DNA of 64,000 nt from the NCBI GenBank assembly GCA_000733355.1, contig JNVV01000016.1, positions 495,978 to 559,977 of the forward strand, given 5' to 3'. Both the position numbers and the translations under genes were made by a program. Shown here one piece after another: positions 19,607 through 30,541 of this stretch. The notes below the pieces were generated by a model, which was given only the letters and a program-made list of their open reading frames with translations, was not told the DNA's origin and ran no database searches. Positions within the stretch are counted from its first letter, which is position 1. The number at the start of each line of letters is the position of its first letter. This DNA is from Falciphora oryzae. Lineage: Eukaryota; Ascomycota; Sordariomycetes; Magnaporthales; Magnaporthaceae.

Positions 19607-20131
19607 TCAGACTTGTGGCGCCTGGGTCTGTCCGTGCAGAGTGGCGGCGCGCATGCGGATCGGGCCGGCGTCCATGTAGGTCCTGAGCTCGGTGGCCTTG
19701 AACCCCGCGAAGCCGCCCTCGCCCTGGCCGACGGGGGCGAGCTCCACGACGTTGAACTCGCGGATGGCGATGGCCTGGAGCTCGGGGTCGTCGCTGAGGA
19801 CGGTGGTGCTGGTGCTCTCGTACATGACGGTGCGGCCGGCGGCGCCGTCGCCCTTGGGCACGTCCCAGGCGCGGTGCAGCTCGTGGCTGAAGCTGGCCAG
19901 CTTCTGGGCGCGCACGAGCAGCAGCGGCAGGACCTGCTCCGTCGTGCTGGGCGGGTTGTTGTTGATGGTGAAGGTGGCGCCCGGCGCCATGACGGCCGTC
20001 AGGGCCAGCGCCTCGCCCTCGGGGTTGAGCGAGTCGAGCACCGGGAGGAGGTACTTGAGGAAGCGGAGGCCCGGCGAGGCCGAGTCGGGGATCGAGCGCA
20101 GATCTCCCTCGTAGAGGGACGTCGCGGCCAT
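19607..20131 (-). CDS. Small orphan protein, possibly NTF2/SnoaL-like
   Basis: A 174-residue single-exon frame starting at the ATG at 20131 (MAATSLYEGDLRSIPDSA). There is no signal peptide, membrane segment or cysteine. The pattern of an N-terminal helix, a hydrophobic middle (ALALTAVMAPGATFTINN) and a strand-rich end (TVMYESTSTTV, AIREFNVVEL, GFAGFKATELRTYMD) would fit the NTF2/SnoaL cone fold common in small fungal proteins, but this is only an impression from the sequence. Codon use is GC-rich like its neighbours. It converges with the Zn2Cys6 gene; no functional link is evident. Confidence 0.6.
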   Translation of the reverse strand: MAATSLYEGDLRSIPDSASPGLRFLKYLLPVLDSLNPEGEALALTAVMAPGATFTINNNPPSTTEQVLPLLLVRAQKLASFSHELHRAWDVPKGDGAAGRTVMYESTSTTVLSDDPELQAIAIREFNVVELAPVGQGEGGFAGFKATELRTYMDAGPIRMRAATLHGQTQAPQV

Positions 20132-20578
20132 GGTGAATGAGGTCTATCTTTCTTCTTGACCGAACTGGTACTGAGATTACCGATGGGGACAAGCTTCTGG
20201 GACTATCGCAGCGTGGACTCGGCGGCTTTTTTGAATGCTGGCACTTGCGCACAGGCCGCGTGTCGCTAGTCTGCCGCCAGTGCGGCAGTGACTGTCAGAT
20301 GCTGTCTGGGAATTATTACAGGCGCCATCTCCCCTGGGTTTTATCCAGATCCGGCTGTGTCCGCCCAGCGCCGGCTCGGTGACAGGCTGAGCAACCCGGG
20401 ACCGGAAGATTTCTGATCAGGCCGCCAAGGCAATGCGACGGCGGCTATCCGCTCCGCGCCTCCCAATACTGCTGCCGGTTATAGGCATATTGACTTGCAC
20501 CGTATAGCAAGGCCTGAAGTTACGTCGTGCGAGGCTGACATGAAAAAAGAACTAATTACCCATGATCAACCTTGCTCA
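20132..20578. other. Intergenic
   Basis: Upstream region of the small orphan gene and 3' flank of the broken HeLo gene. No gene seen. Confidence 0.5.
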
Positions 20579-22823
20579 CTAGGCGGCACACATCTCCAAA
20601 GACCTAACGACCTTGGTGAAGAATTCGTGGGCAAAGGAATCGTCGTTGGTCATCTGGTAGATTCAGCGGGTCCTTGGTAACAAACTTTCCTGCCCAGGAT
20701 CTCGACTTCAGGTTCCCCTTCTTCTCGCTCGGCACAGCGTCGGCCAGGATCCCCCACCGGCCCACCTCGCAAAGCGCCACTCTACGTAGGTCTGATCGGT
20801 AAGTAACGGCCAGGGGCAAAGTAACTCTGACAACAGGGATCCTGGCGCATTGTCTGTGGAGATTCAAAGGCCAATCAAAAAGCCGTCAATTTGGTAGGCT
20901 AAAAGTGGTACTTTTGACTCACCACCGACTTCAATCTGATCCTGTTGCTTCAATTTTGATGCTGTCAATATCATTTTAAAGCTATTCCCACCTTTGCTTT
21001 ACCACTTCGTGTGCATGCCGTTGGCGTTGATCACGTCTAGGGCGGCTAGGCCGGAAGGCAGGCGACTGGCAGTAGATCGCTTGGCGGACTTGGTGGCGGC
21101 CAAAGCCGGTGATTCTGACGATCTCTTGCTGAGAGTGACGAGCATCGAAATAGAGCGCGCGAACACGGATCCTGTCGTGTTCAGTAAGCTGTTTGCCTGC
21201 TATTGAAGACGCTGATGATTAGCCCGTGTTCTCCTGCGTGGATTAAAGGGATCGCCATGAAAAAATAGCCAAATCAATAGCCGGATTGCAGTGCGTTGAG
21301 GCTGGCCGGCCGTGATCTTTGGTGCGGGGCCCTTTGAGTTGAGGGGCGTTGCTTACGGAAGCCCTCCTCAGGTGGTTGTTGAACTCTCTGACCGGTGCAG
21401 ATGTATCTTTTTGTGCAGGGATGATTTTTTTTTTTTTTCGATTGAATTGGCCCTGATTGAGCTGTTTTGAACATGGGGGCTCCAGTCGGTACATTGGGGA
21501 TGGCCGTTATTTTCGTACGCAACCTCAGTAAGGCTGTACAGGTCCAGCTTCTTGGTGAAGCCATCCCTGGCGTCGAGGTGGTAGTAGTACTCTACCTCGG
21601 GGCCCTGGTCCACATTCGGCTTGAGGGACCCGGTGTCTGGACTCGAGATGCCTGAAAGCCCGTCACTAGTGGCTGCGTGACGGTGATTCCTCTGTTTTCG
21701 CTTCGGTGGAGGAACACGATGTTCTCGCTCTGGAGCCCCTTGTGCAGCTAGCCCGCGGCGTGGAACAGACTGAAGGCTGACGCGAGCCCGTATGCTAGGC
21801 GGAAACGATCGCCTAGAAGGGGTGGCTGTGTCCGAGTGGCCCGGATGAGCTCCTTCAGGTTTGTCGGTGGCAGTCTGTCAATGTTGTCCTCGAAGCCCGA
21901 GTCCTCGGGCACAGTAAACACGGTGCCGATGCGCTTTTTGCCGTGGGTAGCCGCAAACTTCAGGCCCTCGAATAGACCACAGCAAGGTGGGATGTGGAGT
22001 GCCGGCTCGTTGACAGTCTGGAGCATGACGGCCAGCGACTCGGCCCGGTCGCGGAGAGTTTGATAAGAGGGAGCTGCCGGGTCGAGTATGTCCCATTCGA
22101 TCCGCACTGGATGGCCCATCCTGGTGCGCTCTGTGTACAGCCCAGTCGTCTAGGTGCCGCCGTCCTTGATGACGAGATCTCTTTCCTGGATGGCAGTCAC
22201 AGACTGCTTGACGATGCTGGCGGCCGACTGCTTCAGGCCCATCAGTTGCGCGGAGAGCTCTACCAGTCTCGGGCTCTGCGTGGCCGGATTTTGGAGCATT
22301 TTGACATAGCCCGTCCCCTGAATCTCGGTTGAGCTGCTGGAGACGCGAGACCAGCTGGCCAAAACTGTCCTTCTTTTTGATGACCCAGCTGATGCGGCTC
22401 TTGGGGCTTCGCGGGAGTGTCAACTTGGCCATGTCTTTGGCCATCTGGCTGCCCGCCGCCAGGCTCTTGTTCAGGTCGCCAGCCGGTGTCCCCGGCAGCA
22501 TGAGATTGTGCTTCTTGATGAAGGGCTCGGCCTGGTCGTGCGTCTTTCTGATCTCGCCCAGGATTCTGAGCACCAGATTCTTCACAACGTCTGGCTGCGA
22601 TGTCAGTGCGCACGAGTCCGGGTCCGAAGTCCTGAAGAAGTCGCCCCAGACAACAAACGAGCTTGTGCTTCTCGATGTGGTATCTCAGCGTCAGGTATCC
22701 GCATTCGCCATCGTTGTCAAAGAATGATTCGATCAGAAGGTTGCCGTCCACGGCGCCCTTAAAGGCGGCAATCAAGCCAGTCACTGCAAGTGCGGCGCTG
22801 ACGGGCTCCATGCCAGTCACCAT
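20579..22823 (-). pseudogene. HeLo-domain/kinase-like gene, broken
   Basis: The ATG is at 22823, or at 22811 for MEPVSAALAVTGL, the usual start of such proteins. The first about 110 codons read as a HeLo (HET-s/LopB-type) helical-bundle domain, with hallmarks YHIEKHKL and WGDFF. A linker follows, then a kinase-like domain with RLAYGLASAFSLFHAAG, LHKGLQSENIVFL where active kinases have HRDLKxxN, and LDLYSL. The HRD and DFG motifs are absent, so it reads as a pseudokinase. Lesions: frameshifts near 22645, 22335, 21620 and 20625; TAG at 22150-22152 and 21748-21750; and about 0.7 kb of foreign sequence between 21520 and 20830, after which the C-lobe resumes (CEVGRWGILADAVPSEKKG, then HEFFTKVVRSLEMC). 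HeLo domains of known proteins act in membrane-targeted cell death. Some frameshifts could be draft sequence errors. Confidence 0.75.
21030..21190 (-). mobile_element. Helix-turn-helix relic of a Tc1-like transposase
   Basis: On the minus strand this reads LTEHDRIRVRALYFDARHSQ, followed by QEIVRITGFGRHQVRQAIY. That is the N-terminal helix-turn-helix pattern of fungal Tc1/mariner-related transposases. No catalytic domain follows. It lies inside the sequence that splits the HeLo/kinase-like gene and may be the remains of the insertion that broke it. Confidence 0.5.
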
Positions 22824-23401
22824 TTCGTGTGGGTTGTTTTGCGTTGGTGTTCGCAGCAGAGTGGTTTGAGGCGGGTGGGCACCTAGTCAAATCTGGCTCC
22901 AGGTCCGAATGCCTCCTCTGGTTTTTAGTAGCCGGTGACGATGATGAGGCTTTTATCTACAGTCCGCTAGTCGCTCGGGCATACGCATTTTGGACACAGT
23001 CCCTCGTTCTTGACCGGTCAGCGTAGCTCAGACGCAAAGGGGTGCCAGCCATGTATGCTGAAGCCAGGGGAAAAAACTCAGCCGTAGAGGGAAAACGGTG
23101 GCTTCCTCGTGTCTGCCTATTATTAATATTATTAATGTGTGTGCGGTACCCCCGAGCCACCACCCCTGGTGAGCCCAAGGCTGGGGACGTCATGTCCAGC
23201 TGCCGGCTCTGATGGATGGTTTTATTTCCACTTCGTTTCTTCTGAGCAATACTACGGAACTTCTTATTCAAGCTACTCTTAGATAGTGGACATACCTTCG
23301 CGGTCAACACGAATCAGTCTGGGAGACAACTTACCCTCCCGGATTCAGAGAGCGTCGAAGCAGGAAGCCATGGAGCCGCCGAGGTTGCAAGACCGGGGCC
23401 C
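22824..23401. promoter_or_regulatory. Divergent promoter between two broken signalling genes
   Basis: A 578-bp spacer between the HeLo/kinase-like gene (minus) and the kinase-ankyrin gene (plus). The head-to-head arrangement would allow shared control. No specific binding motif is claimed. The 5' end of the plus-strand gene is uncertain and could extend into this spacer. Confidence 0.4.
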
Positions 23402-26400
23402 ATGCCGGTGAGCCAAACCAGCCGCCGCCAAGGCCCAAGCTTCATCGACATTCTCGACTTTGGGTTCCAGTGGGGCATCCCGTCCGTGGACCTCATCCGG
23501 TTTGGCGTTGTGTCTGTCTCCGAGATAAGTCAGCTGGACGGTGCTCGCGTCGCTTATACAGTCGGCGCCGGGCATTCTGAGGAGTCAAAGATTGTGCCCA
23601 TAGGCACCACTATTGCCCTAAGATATTCACACAGAGCTCAGTGCCCGAGTCTGCCCACGGCCAGCGGGATCAGCGATCAGCCCTCTCGCAGACTTACGCT
23701 GCTATCCTCAGCGAGCTCGGCGTCTTCTGCCGCCAACAACTATCGGAGCATCCGAACTTTGTCAAGCTGCTATTCCTGGGATGGCAGCCACCCAACCCTT
23801 TTCCAGTCTTGGTATGGAGCTTGGGGAGTACGGATCTCTGGACTATATTCTACGCGCACCGGGCGCTGGGCTGTCGAGGTCCCAGAAGACATAGATAACC
23901 ATGGACACCGCCGTGGGCTTGCGTGCCCTGCACGACACGGAGTTTATCCACGGCGACCTGAAGCCGGGAAACATCGTAATCTTCCAGCATCCCGACCCGG
24001 AGCGACAGCTGATCGCAAAGTTGATCGACCTTGGAGGCGCGTCTCGGCTCGACACCGCCCCGAGATTCACCACCTCCTTATGGCCTGCGCCGGAAGTCCT
24101 CCATGGCGACCCCGACATCGAGTGGGGCAAGTGCGACGTCTACTCGTACGGCCTGGTTGCCGCTAGCATCTGGGCCGCCCAGAAACCTTCGGAGTCAAGC
24201 GCCGAAAGTCGTCCTGCATCCTGGAGTCTTTTATCCCAACATATCTACTAGAGGGCGACAACCGAGAGAACTTCCTCCTGGTCATGAAGAGTATCCCTGA
24301 AGACAGCCCGGGAAGTGCTCTCCAGCTGAGTCGGGGGCGTTTATCCGCCCCCGGTGCTGCCATCACCGAGGGCCTGCTCAAGTCAGTTCTGGTGCCACGG
24401 CTTTGGCAGCGGCCAAGCATGACCGAAATCATCACGCGCTGCTTCCCCAAAATTGGCGATGCGTTGAGTCGAAATCTAAGGTAAGCCCACCCGCTTTGCG
24501 CGGCTGATGAGCCATGACTAACCGACTCTCGCAGGGAAGAAATGGCCTTTCAGGCAGAGCAAAGGCGCTTTGTAAAAGCTACCACTCGCCTCTTCAAGGC
24601 GCGTAAATAAACCATTAGGCATGGTCACGGTTACGGGAGAGCTCAGCTAAGTCAGTGCCTTGACAGATCTGGTCGGAGTCGTTTCGAGCGCGTCCCCGAA
24701 AGTTCCAGGGGTATGTCCTCAGCCAGCTCGAGGAAGAGGTCGGCGGAAGCCCAGACCTGTTCAACCCTGTGTTTGAGGACATCCCAGAAAACGTCGACGA
24801 AGGAACCTTGTCCCCTGACCAATACATCGAGCTTCTTCGACAAGGCGCCGACCGCCGGGCTATTTCCGCCGGCGGCGGAGGGGACGGTCTCACGCTCGCC
24901 GATGCTGGAGACAAAGGCCGCATTTGTTTTCACATCGCACTATGTTATTTATACCCCGTCGGCACCGACTTCTCGCTGGAGACAGGAATGCGTTGGCTGC
25001 GAGTCGCAGTTCTTGGGGGCTACATGCAGGCAGCTTACCTGTTCCCGCTACTCCAGCATCAATATCCGGAGCAAAGTCCTCCCCCAGTCCAGGAGAGACT
25101 GTTGCTTGCCGTTGCAGGGCTGGCAAGAAGCCTACCCTGCTTGGATATCCTCGCCTCTAAGTGGCCCGCGCATTACCAGTACCTGATGGGTATCATACAG
25201 CATCAGCACAAGGTCCAACTCAAGCCTGGGCCCAACGACGTGTATCATTATGCTGGACGGTTCCCCTTGCTCATGGCGGAGCGAAATACGCGAGGGCTCA
25301 CGGCTCTCCACTCGGCCACCTTGTATCGTGAGGATCTTGGGCTCCTCCAGGCCCTCCTGGACCGAGGCGCCAACGTCCTGGCCGTGAGCGAAGACGACTC
25401 GTCTCCGCTGATGCGAGCGTTGCGAAACAAGAGCGTAGAGGCCGCCGACCTCATCACGCAGTACTGCTTTCCGGAGCAGCTCGCCATCCTCTTTCGGCGG
25501 CAGGCCGATACGAACCGCTCGATCCTCTCGCGCCTAGTAGACGCGTGGCTCCGCGACCGCGACCTCGCGCTCCTCGCGAGCCTCACGTGGGTAATCAACC
25601 GCGGCGGCGCCCACTTCTATGGCACCACGTTCATCAGCGGCCCACACCGGGTCGGGAAACCGCTGTGGAACGACGTCCTCGCCCAGGTGCGCCCGCCATC
25701 TGAGAGTTGGCGGCTGCGCGGCCTGGCCCTTCTAAACCTGCTCTTCGCCACCTTCCCGGAGCGTACCAACGAGTTGTAGTAGGGTGGCTAGGGCCCGCTG
25801 CACGTGGCGACGTTGAACGGCCACGTCGAGGCGGTTCGCAGCCTGCTGCGCCAGCACGGCGCCGACGTCAATCTCGAGGTCGGCCTCTGCGAGTACCACA
25901 CGGATGGCCCGCGTGACATGCTGGGCCACACAGCGCTCGACCTGGCCGTCATGCGCGAAAAGGCGTTATGGCTGCCCGAGGAGGTGTGGCGGGGCGGATA
26001 CGAGGACGTCGCGCGCTGGCGGGCCGACTGCGCTGCCATCAAAGACATTCTCCACGCGGCGGGAGAGCGGGAGGGTAGAGGCGCGTCGTTCGGCCAGAAG
26101 ACGGAGGTCCTGGCGCTGTGCAAAGACTACGACGTTTCGGCCAGCTATAGAGAGCCGGAGCCGTTTGAGCACGACGATTTATGGAGGGGGAAATGGCCCG
26201 AACCGCTCCCCCGGGATAGCACCAGCGTGCCGATTCCGGACCTGGACGAGATGAACAAGGGGATGGGCATGCTGGGAATTCTCCTGGACCCTTTACGTAC
26301 AAGCAGAGACGCCAGTCAGAACAGTGTGGCTGACGTACAGGAGCGGGACAGGTGGAGGATGAAGGCGAATCGGGTTCGGCATATGTGGAGACTCACACGC

Positions 26401-26418
26401 GAAGCGAAACCAGGATAA
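23402..26418 (+). pseudogene. Kinase-SEL1-ankyrin gene, broken
   Basis: First ATG at 23402. A protein-kinase domain is spread over several frames: ELGEYGSLDYIL, HGDLKPGNIVIF (23949 on), AKLIDLGG in place of DFG, then CDVYSYGLVAASIW. A clean 54-nt intron follows at 24481-24534 (GTAAGC, branch GACTAAC, GCAG). Next come a SEL1-like stretch (about 24913-25070), an ankyrin repeat (about 25285-25390, LTALHSATL, LLDRGANV) and a further ankyrin repeat (25792 on, GPLHVATLNGHVEAVRSLL). Lesions: frameshifts near 23640, 23812 and 24180; TAG at 23892-23894; TAA at 24608-24610 unless an intron starts at GTAAAT 24603; and TAG at 25777, 25780 and 25789. Kinase-ankyrin fusions are common, expanded signalling genes in filamentous fungi. 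The decay parallels that of its divergent neighbour. Confidence 0.75.
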
Positions 26419-27633
26419 GCCGCCTCTGGCAAGGCCAGGGTCGGCGGTGGGACAGGCTCAGAGAAGGACGAACGACGGGGCTGCCGAACAGTGAAGGCTA
26501 GCACTAACCGCAATATTTTGTCGCCCCTGGGAGTTTGTCGGTCCGGAACTTCTTGCATTGGTCAAGCGGTAGGGCTTCAAACTTGATACCTTGAGGAGTT
26601 TATGGTGGGTGCCTGGGAAAAAGGAAATATGGAACTGGCAGGGGAAAGGGGAAAGGGAAATCGGAAGGAAGCCCAGCGATGGATCCATTGGTAACCAGCC
26701 CTCGAGAGCAATGCGATACATGTTCTCGTAATCGGACGCTTGTTGTCTAAGGAATTGTGTCACAGGGTTGAATGCCGGCCATTGATCGTGACCATAAACC
26801 CGAACAATTAATAATTCACTATTGGCTTAGGCCTGTTCATGGCATGGGGTGATAGTTGCCAGTCTGAGGTAATACCGTGTCTCACTCTCACCCACTATGC
26901 GACCAACGATGGGGCCGTAAAAGGACACAATCCTGTGCACAGCTGGCCACCTGGTCACGGCTGTGAGATGGCCGGTGGGCTATAGCTTGTGTAATGGTAT
27001 ACGAGCGTGCCAATGCACTTGAAAAGGGCGTACAAGAATGAGACGGTAAGCAGCTCTCGGTCTATAGCAGGCACCAACTTTTCAATCACATCCAGGCGGC
27101 AGCCAATGAGAATCGGGTGAGCCTTGCCACCGCGTCGCCATAGCAATCACGAACACAGCCGGATATCATGCTTCACAGCCTTCTGGTAGCCCAAAAATCT
27201 CAGCTACCGCCGTGGCTCAGCCTTGTGCTGGTTCGTGATGTTCTCGGTCTGGCTTACGTTGGACCGTCGACCCATGATCCCTCGGAAGCATTTGTATGGA
27301 TTTGTAGCAGAGGAGAGAGTGACCGTGGATGGGGGTACGGATGTTCGTTCGACTGGAGGGGGTTGGCTCGTATTGTTGTGATAGCCAGACACCGGCATAG
27401 CCCAGCTGGGGACACTGCCGAGGCCGAACCCAGAAGAAGACGATGGATCGTGAGGCTATCGCCAAGCAGTATAAATAGGCCGTATCCTTCCCCGAGAAGA
27501 GTCGAGTTAGTCGTGGCATCAAGCAACAGAGCAGCCAACATCAGACCAGCAGCACAAAACACCACACACATACACACACACCACACAAACACATTACATA
27601 CATCACACACATCCGCACTCCCCACCGGCAACC
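26419..27633. other. Intergenic, upstream of lysozyme-like gene
   Basis: No gene seen. The last 160 bp carry the promoter of the lysozyme-like gene, and about 27540-27615 is a CA-rich 5' leader. The plus-strand open frame at 27168-28136 is out of frame with the real gene and has no protein character. Confidence 0.6.
27470..27477 (+). promoter_or_regulatory. TATA box of lysozyme-like gene
   Basis: TATAAATA, 164 bp upstream of the ATG at 27634, followed by a CA-rich leader. Position and sequence fit a core promoter with a long 5' UTR. Confidence 0.6.
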
Positions 27634-28170
27634 ATGGGCTTCACATACTACTCAGGACCCTCGTCCAACTTCCCTCCCATGAGCAAGTGGAAGACGTTCG
27701 AGGAGATCTTCAACATCAACAAGCCCGAGATGCTGCGGACCGGCGATACGGGCGAGGACGTGGGCCGCATCTGGAACGCCGTGCTCGAGTGCGCAAAGGC
27801 GGGCGTCGACGAGCGCGTCATCTTCGCCATCATCATGCAGGAGTCGACCGGCGACGTCGGCGTCAAGACGACCTACAACATGGACGGCCGCGCCACCGCC
27901 GGCCTGATGCAGTGCGACGGCAGCCCGGGCTTCGACGGCCGCCACGGCCTGTCCCAGGCCGACATCACGTCCATGGTGCGCGCGGGGACCAGCCACTTCA
28001 AGGGGAACCTCCGCGAGCACGGCGACAAGTGGGACGCCGACACCATCTACAAGGCCCTGCGCTCCTACAACTCGGGCTCCTGCGACCCCAACAACCTCAG
28101 CGCGGGCCTTGGGGCCACCGACGACTACGTCAGTGATGTGGCCAACCGTCTGTGCGGCCGCACCCGCTGA
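27634..28170 (+). CDS. GH23/SLT-type lysozyme-like protein
   Basis: A 178-residue single-exon protein with the landmarks of the transglycosylase/lysozyme (SLT, GH23-like) fold. The catalytic Glu is probably Glu70 in AIIMQESTGD, followed by the GLMQ motif at residues 90-93 and the YNSG motif at 145-148. Enzymes of this type cut the glycan strands of peptidoglycan. There is no signal peptide (MGFTYYSGPSSNFPPMSKWK), so unless exported by another route it stays inside the cell. The ATG lies in a good context (GCAACCATGG), behind a TATA box and CA-rich leader. Such proteins are thought to derive from bacteria and to act against bacteria, or to have been adapted to other substrates; which applies here is unknown. 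Confidence 0.82.
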   Translation: MGFTYYSGPSSNFPPMSKWKTFEEIFNINKPEMLRTGDTGEDVGRIWNAVLECAKAGVDERVIFAIIMQESTGDVGVKTTYNMDGRATAGLMQCDGSPGFDGRHGLSQADITSMVRAGTSHFKGNLREHGDKWDADTIYKALRSYNSGSCDPNNLSAGLGATDDYVSDVANRLCGRTR

Positions 28171-29168
28171 TCGGGAGAATCGAGAGTGACTTCTTTGCTT
28201 GGAAGGACCCCTGGGAATCGTATCTGCACCTTTTTGTACCTCTCGTAAACCACGGCTTCTCATCCCTTCGAGTACCGCTAGCCCCTCGTTTGTTAATAAT
28301 TTCCTGTTAGCTAATTAAAGGGCTTTTTTTTTTTCGGTGCTGCAACTTGTAAGGGGCTTCACCCATAAAACAAGTACTTTTCCAAGTGGCTGCTACGGAA
28401 AGGTATTTCGTAAATGTCGATTTCCTAGCGAAATCCTTCCTGCCGATCTGTACCTCCTGACTACAACAACACTGTAGGTCGGCTTTGTTGATATTTGCCT
28501 ACCTGGGAGGACGAGGGGTCAACGGCACTCGGTGGGCTAAACCGCTTGAACCAAACGCGGCGTACGTGTCTATGTAGGTAGGTGGTTCAGAGCAGATACC
28601 GGCTGTATCTGCGGAATATGATGATTGGCCGCAGGCGTGTGCCGAATGTTGTTGTATTATTCATCCTCTAGCGCCTCTCCCCTATTCAGCTCCGATGTGG
28701 TCCTGCGGGTTGAGCCGAGGCCCACGAAAAGGCCACCAGCCGAATAATTGATCACTCAACAGCTGAATGGATGCGGGCCAGCTGCTGTGGAGGTCCACAG
28801 GTAAATCTGCAAACGGCAACCGATATGTCAGCAAGTATCCGTGGAAAAAGGAGGTTGAGATCACACAGACACAATGGCACACAAGGCGCGCTCAGCGACG
28901 ACAGCTCATGATTACTGATGACCGCCAGCGTGGCTAGGTTTATTGAGGATGTCGCGATAGCCAGGGCATAATGTCGACTTGACGACTAGCCTCGGAATCT
29001 GCATGTCAGAGAAGGATTTAAGTGTGAGAGAAAGCCTCCTTGAGATAGGGAGTAGTCAATATCCATAGCTTCAACGCAAATCCCAGAGCCATCCCGCAAC
29101 CAGAGACCGTGATCAATCTTTGCCAACATCAGCAACTCCGAAAAGTACTACTAGAAACCAGAGGCAGC
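28171..29168. other. Intergenic
   Basis: AT-richer 1-kb spacer with a T11 run near 28325 (3' UTR of the lysozyme-like gene). The right part is the promoter of the reductase gene. No further gene seen. Confidence 0.5.
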
Positions 29169-30360
29169 ATGACGAATGGCCTGGTTCTCCTCACTGGTCT
29201 GAACGGTTACATCGCCGCCCAGACCGCTGCCGCCCTCCTGGCCGCGGGCTACTCGGTCCGGGGCTCCGTCCGCAAGTCTGCAAGCGCCGCCCAGGTAGTC
29301 GCGGCCCTAGCGGCATACGGGGACCGTCTCGAGGTTGTCGAGGTCCCAGACATCACCGCACCCGGAGCGTTCGACGCGGCCGTCAAGGTAGGTCTAGTCC
29401 TCTCACTGGCATTCATCAGCGGATCGATTGCTGGGCCTATGTCTAACAATTTTGTCGGCCGTAACCACAAACAGGGCGTCTCCGCAGTTGCTCATCTTGC
29501 GACCCCCGTCTCTCTTAACTTCGACGATCCGGAGCTGGTGCTCAGGACGGCCGTGGAGGGGACCACGCGCGTCCTCGAGAGCGCGGCCAAGGAGTCCTCG
29601 ATCAAGAGCTTCGTGTTGACGTCCTCGATTGCCGCCATTTTCGGGCCCAAGGGCGATGGCCACGTGTTCACCGAGAATGACTGGAACACCGTCTCCGAGG
29701 CACTTGTTGCCTCGAAGGGCAAGGAGGCACCTGGCCTCCACATCTATGCAGCCAGCAAGGTCGCGGCCGAGAGGGCCTTCTGGAAGTTCAGAGACGAGAG
29801 GAAGCCCGGCTTCACCATGACCGCTGTGAATCCCGTGTAAGTGAACACCTGGCTCGAGCCAGGTCATCGAACCTGAGAGACGAGGGGAAACGACCCCCGC
29901 TAACCTTTTTCTGATATCCAGTTTTGTCGCGGGTCCTCCGCTTGTCACGCCCACCTCTGGCGACCAGATCGGCGACACGGTGTCGTGGGTGTTTCACCTC
30001 CTGGCCGGCCGGAAGATGTCCACCGTGTTCTCTGGGGGTGGATTTACCGATGTCCGCGACGTGGCGCGCATGGTCGTGTTCGGGATCGACCAGGCCGACA
30101 AGGCTGACGGCGAGCGTTACATCGTCTCGAGCTCGTTCGGCACGCCTCAGTCCGCCGTGGACGTGCTGCGCAGGGCCTACCCGGGGAGGCGGGATATTAT
30201 CGAGGTCGGCAACCCTGGCGAGGGGTACAACACCGACTACTCGTACCCGTCCAAGTCAATCTACGACTCGAGCAAGGCCGTCAAGGCGACGGGGCAGCCG
30301 TTCATCGGGTACGAGAAGATGGTGCTCGATTCGGCAAAAGCCTTCGAGAGGCTGCTGTGA
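29169..30360 (+). CDS. Extended SDR reductase (GRE2/dihydroflavonol-reductase type)
   Basis: NAD(P)H-dependent reductase of the extended SDR family, which reduces aldehydes or ketones; the substrate is unknown. Three exons, 29169-29387, 29475-29836 and 29922-30360, give 339 residues. Introns are 87 and 85 nt with GTAGGT and GTAAGT donors and, in the second, a GCTAAC branch site. The N-terminal Rossmann motif is TGLNGYIA, where TGxxGxxG is usual, so the last Gly is Ala. The active-site YxxxK is YAASK in HIYAASKVAAERAF. The C-terminal part has FTDVRDVARMVV, typical for the family, and the family-typical length is kept. There is no signal peptide. It converges with the WD40-like gene. Confidence 0.87.
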
Positions 30361-30541
30361 AGTAGAAGTGCGAGTCTAGAGCACGATTTGGGTCATTGGG
30401 ACAACCACGCCATCGCTAGTGTCTGGTCGTGGAAGATTGAGCGGGTACGCGTGTATGCTCGAATAAATTTCCCTGTGGAATTTTTACTCAAAGCTGCGGC
30501 AGGAGTGGCGTAAGGAGAATTCGAAGGGTCCTAGGAGCCTT

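Noticed and set aside
19364..20252. Open frames of about 256-258 codons overlapping the small orphan gene on both strands
   Set aside because: Arg/Gly/Ala-rich shadow frames; the 174-codon minus frame has the natural amino-acid composition and a proper ATG.
27168..28136. 322-codon plus-strand open frame over the lysozyme-like gene and its promoter
   Set aside because: It overlaps the better-supported gene in another frame, covers the TATA box and CA-rich leader, and has low-complexity Arg/His-rich composition.
12686..30360. Secondary-metabolite gene cluster (SDR, reductase, Zn2Cys6 factor)
   Set aside because: No polyketide, peptide or terpene synthase is present, and the genes are separated by unrelated genes and pseudogenes.
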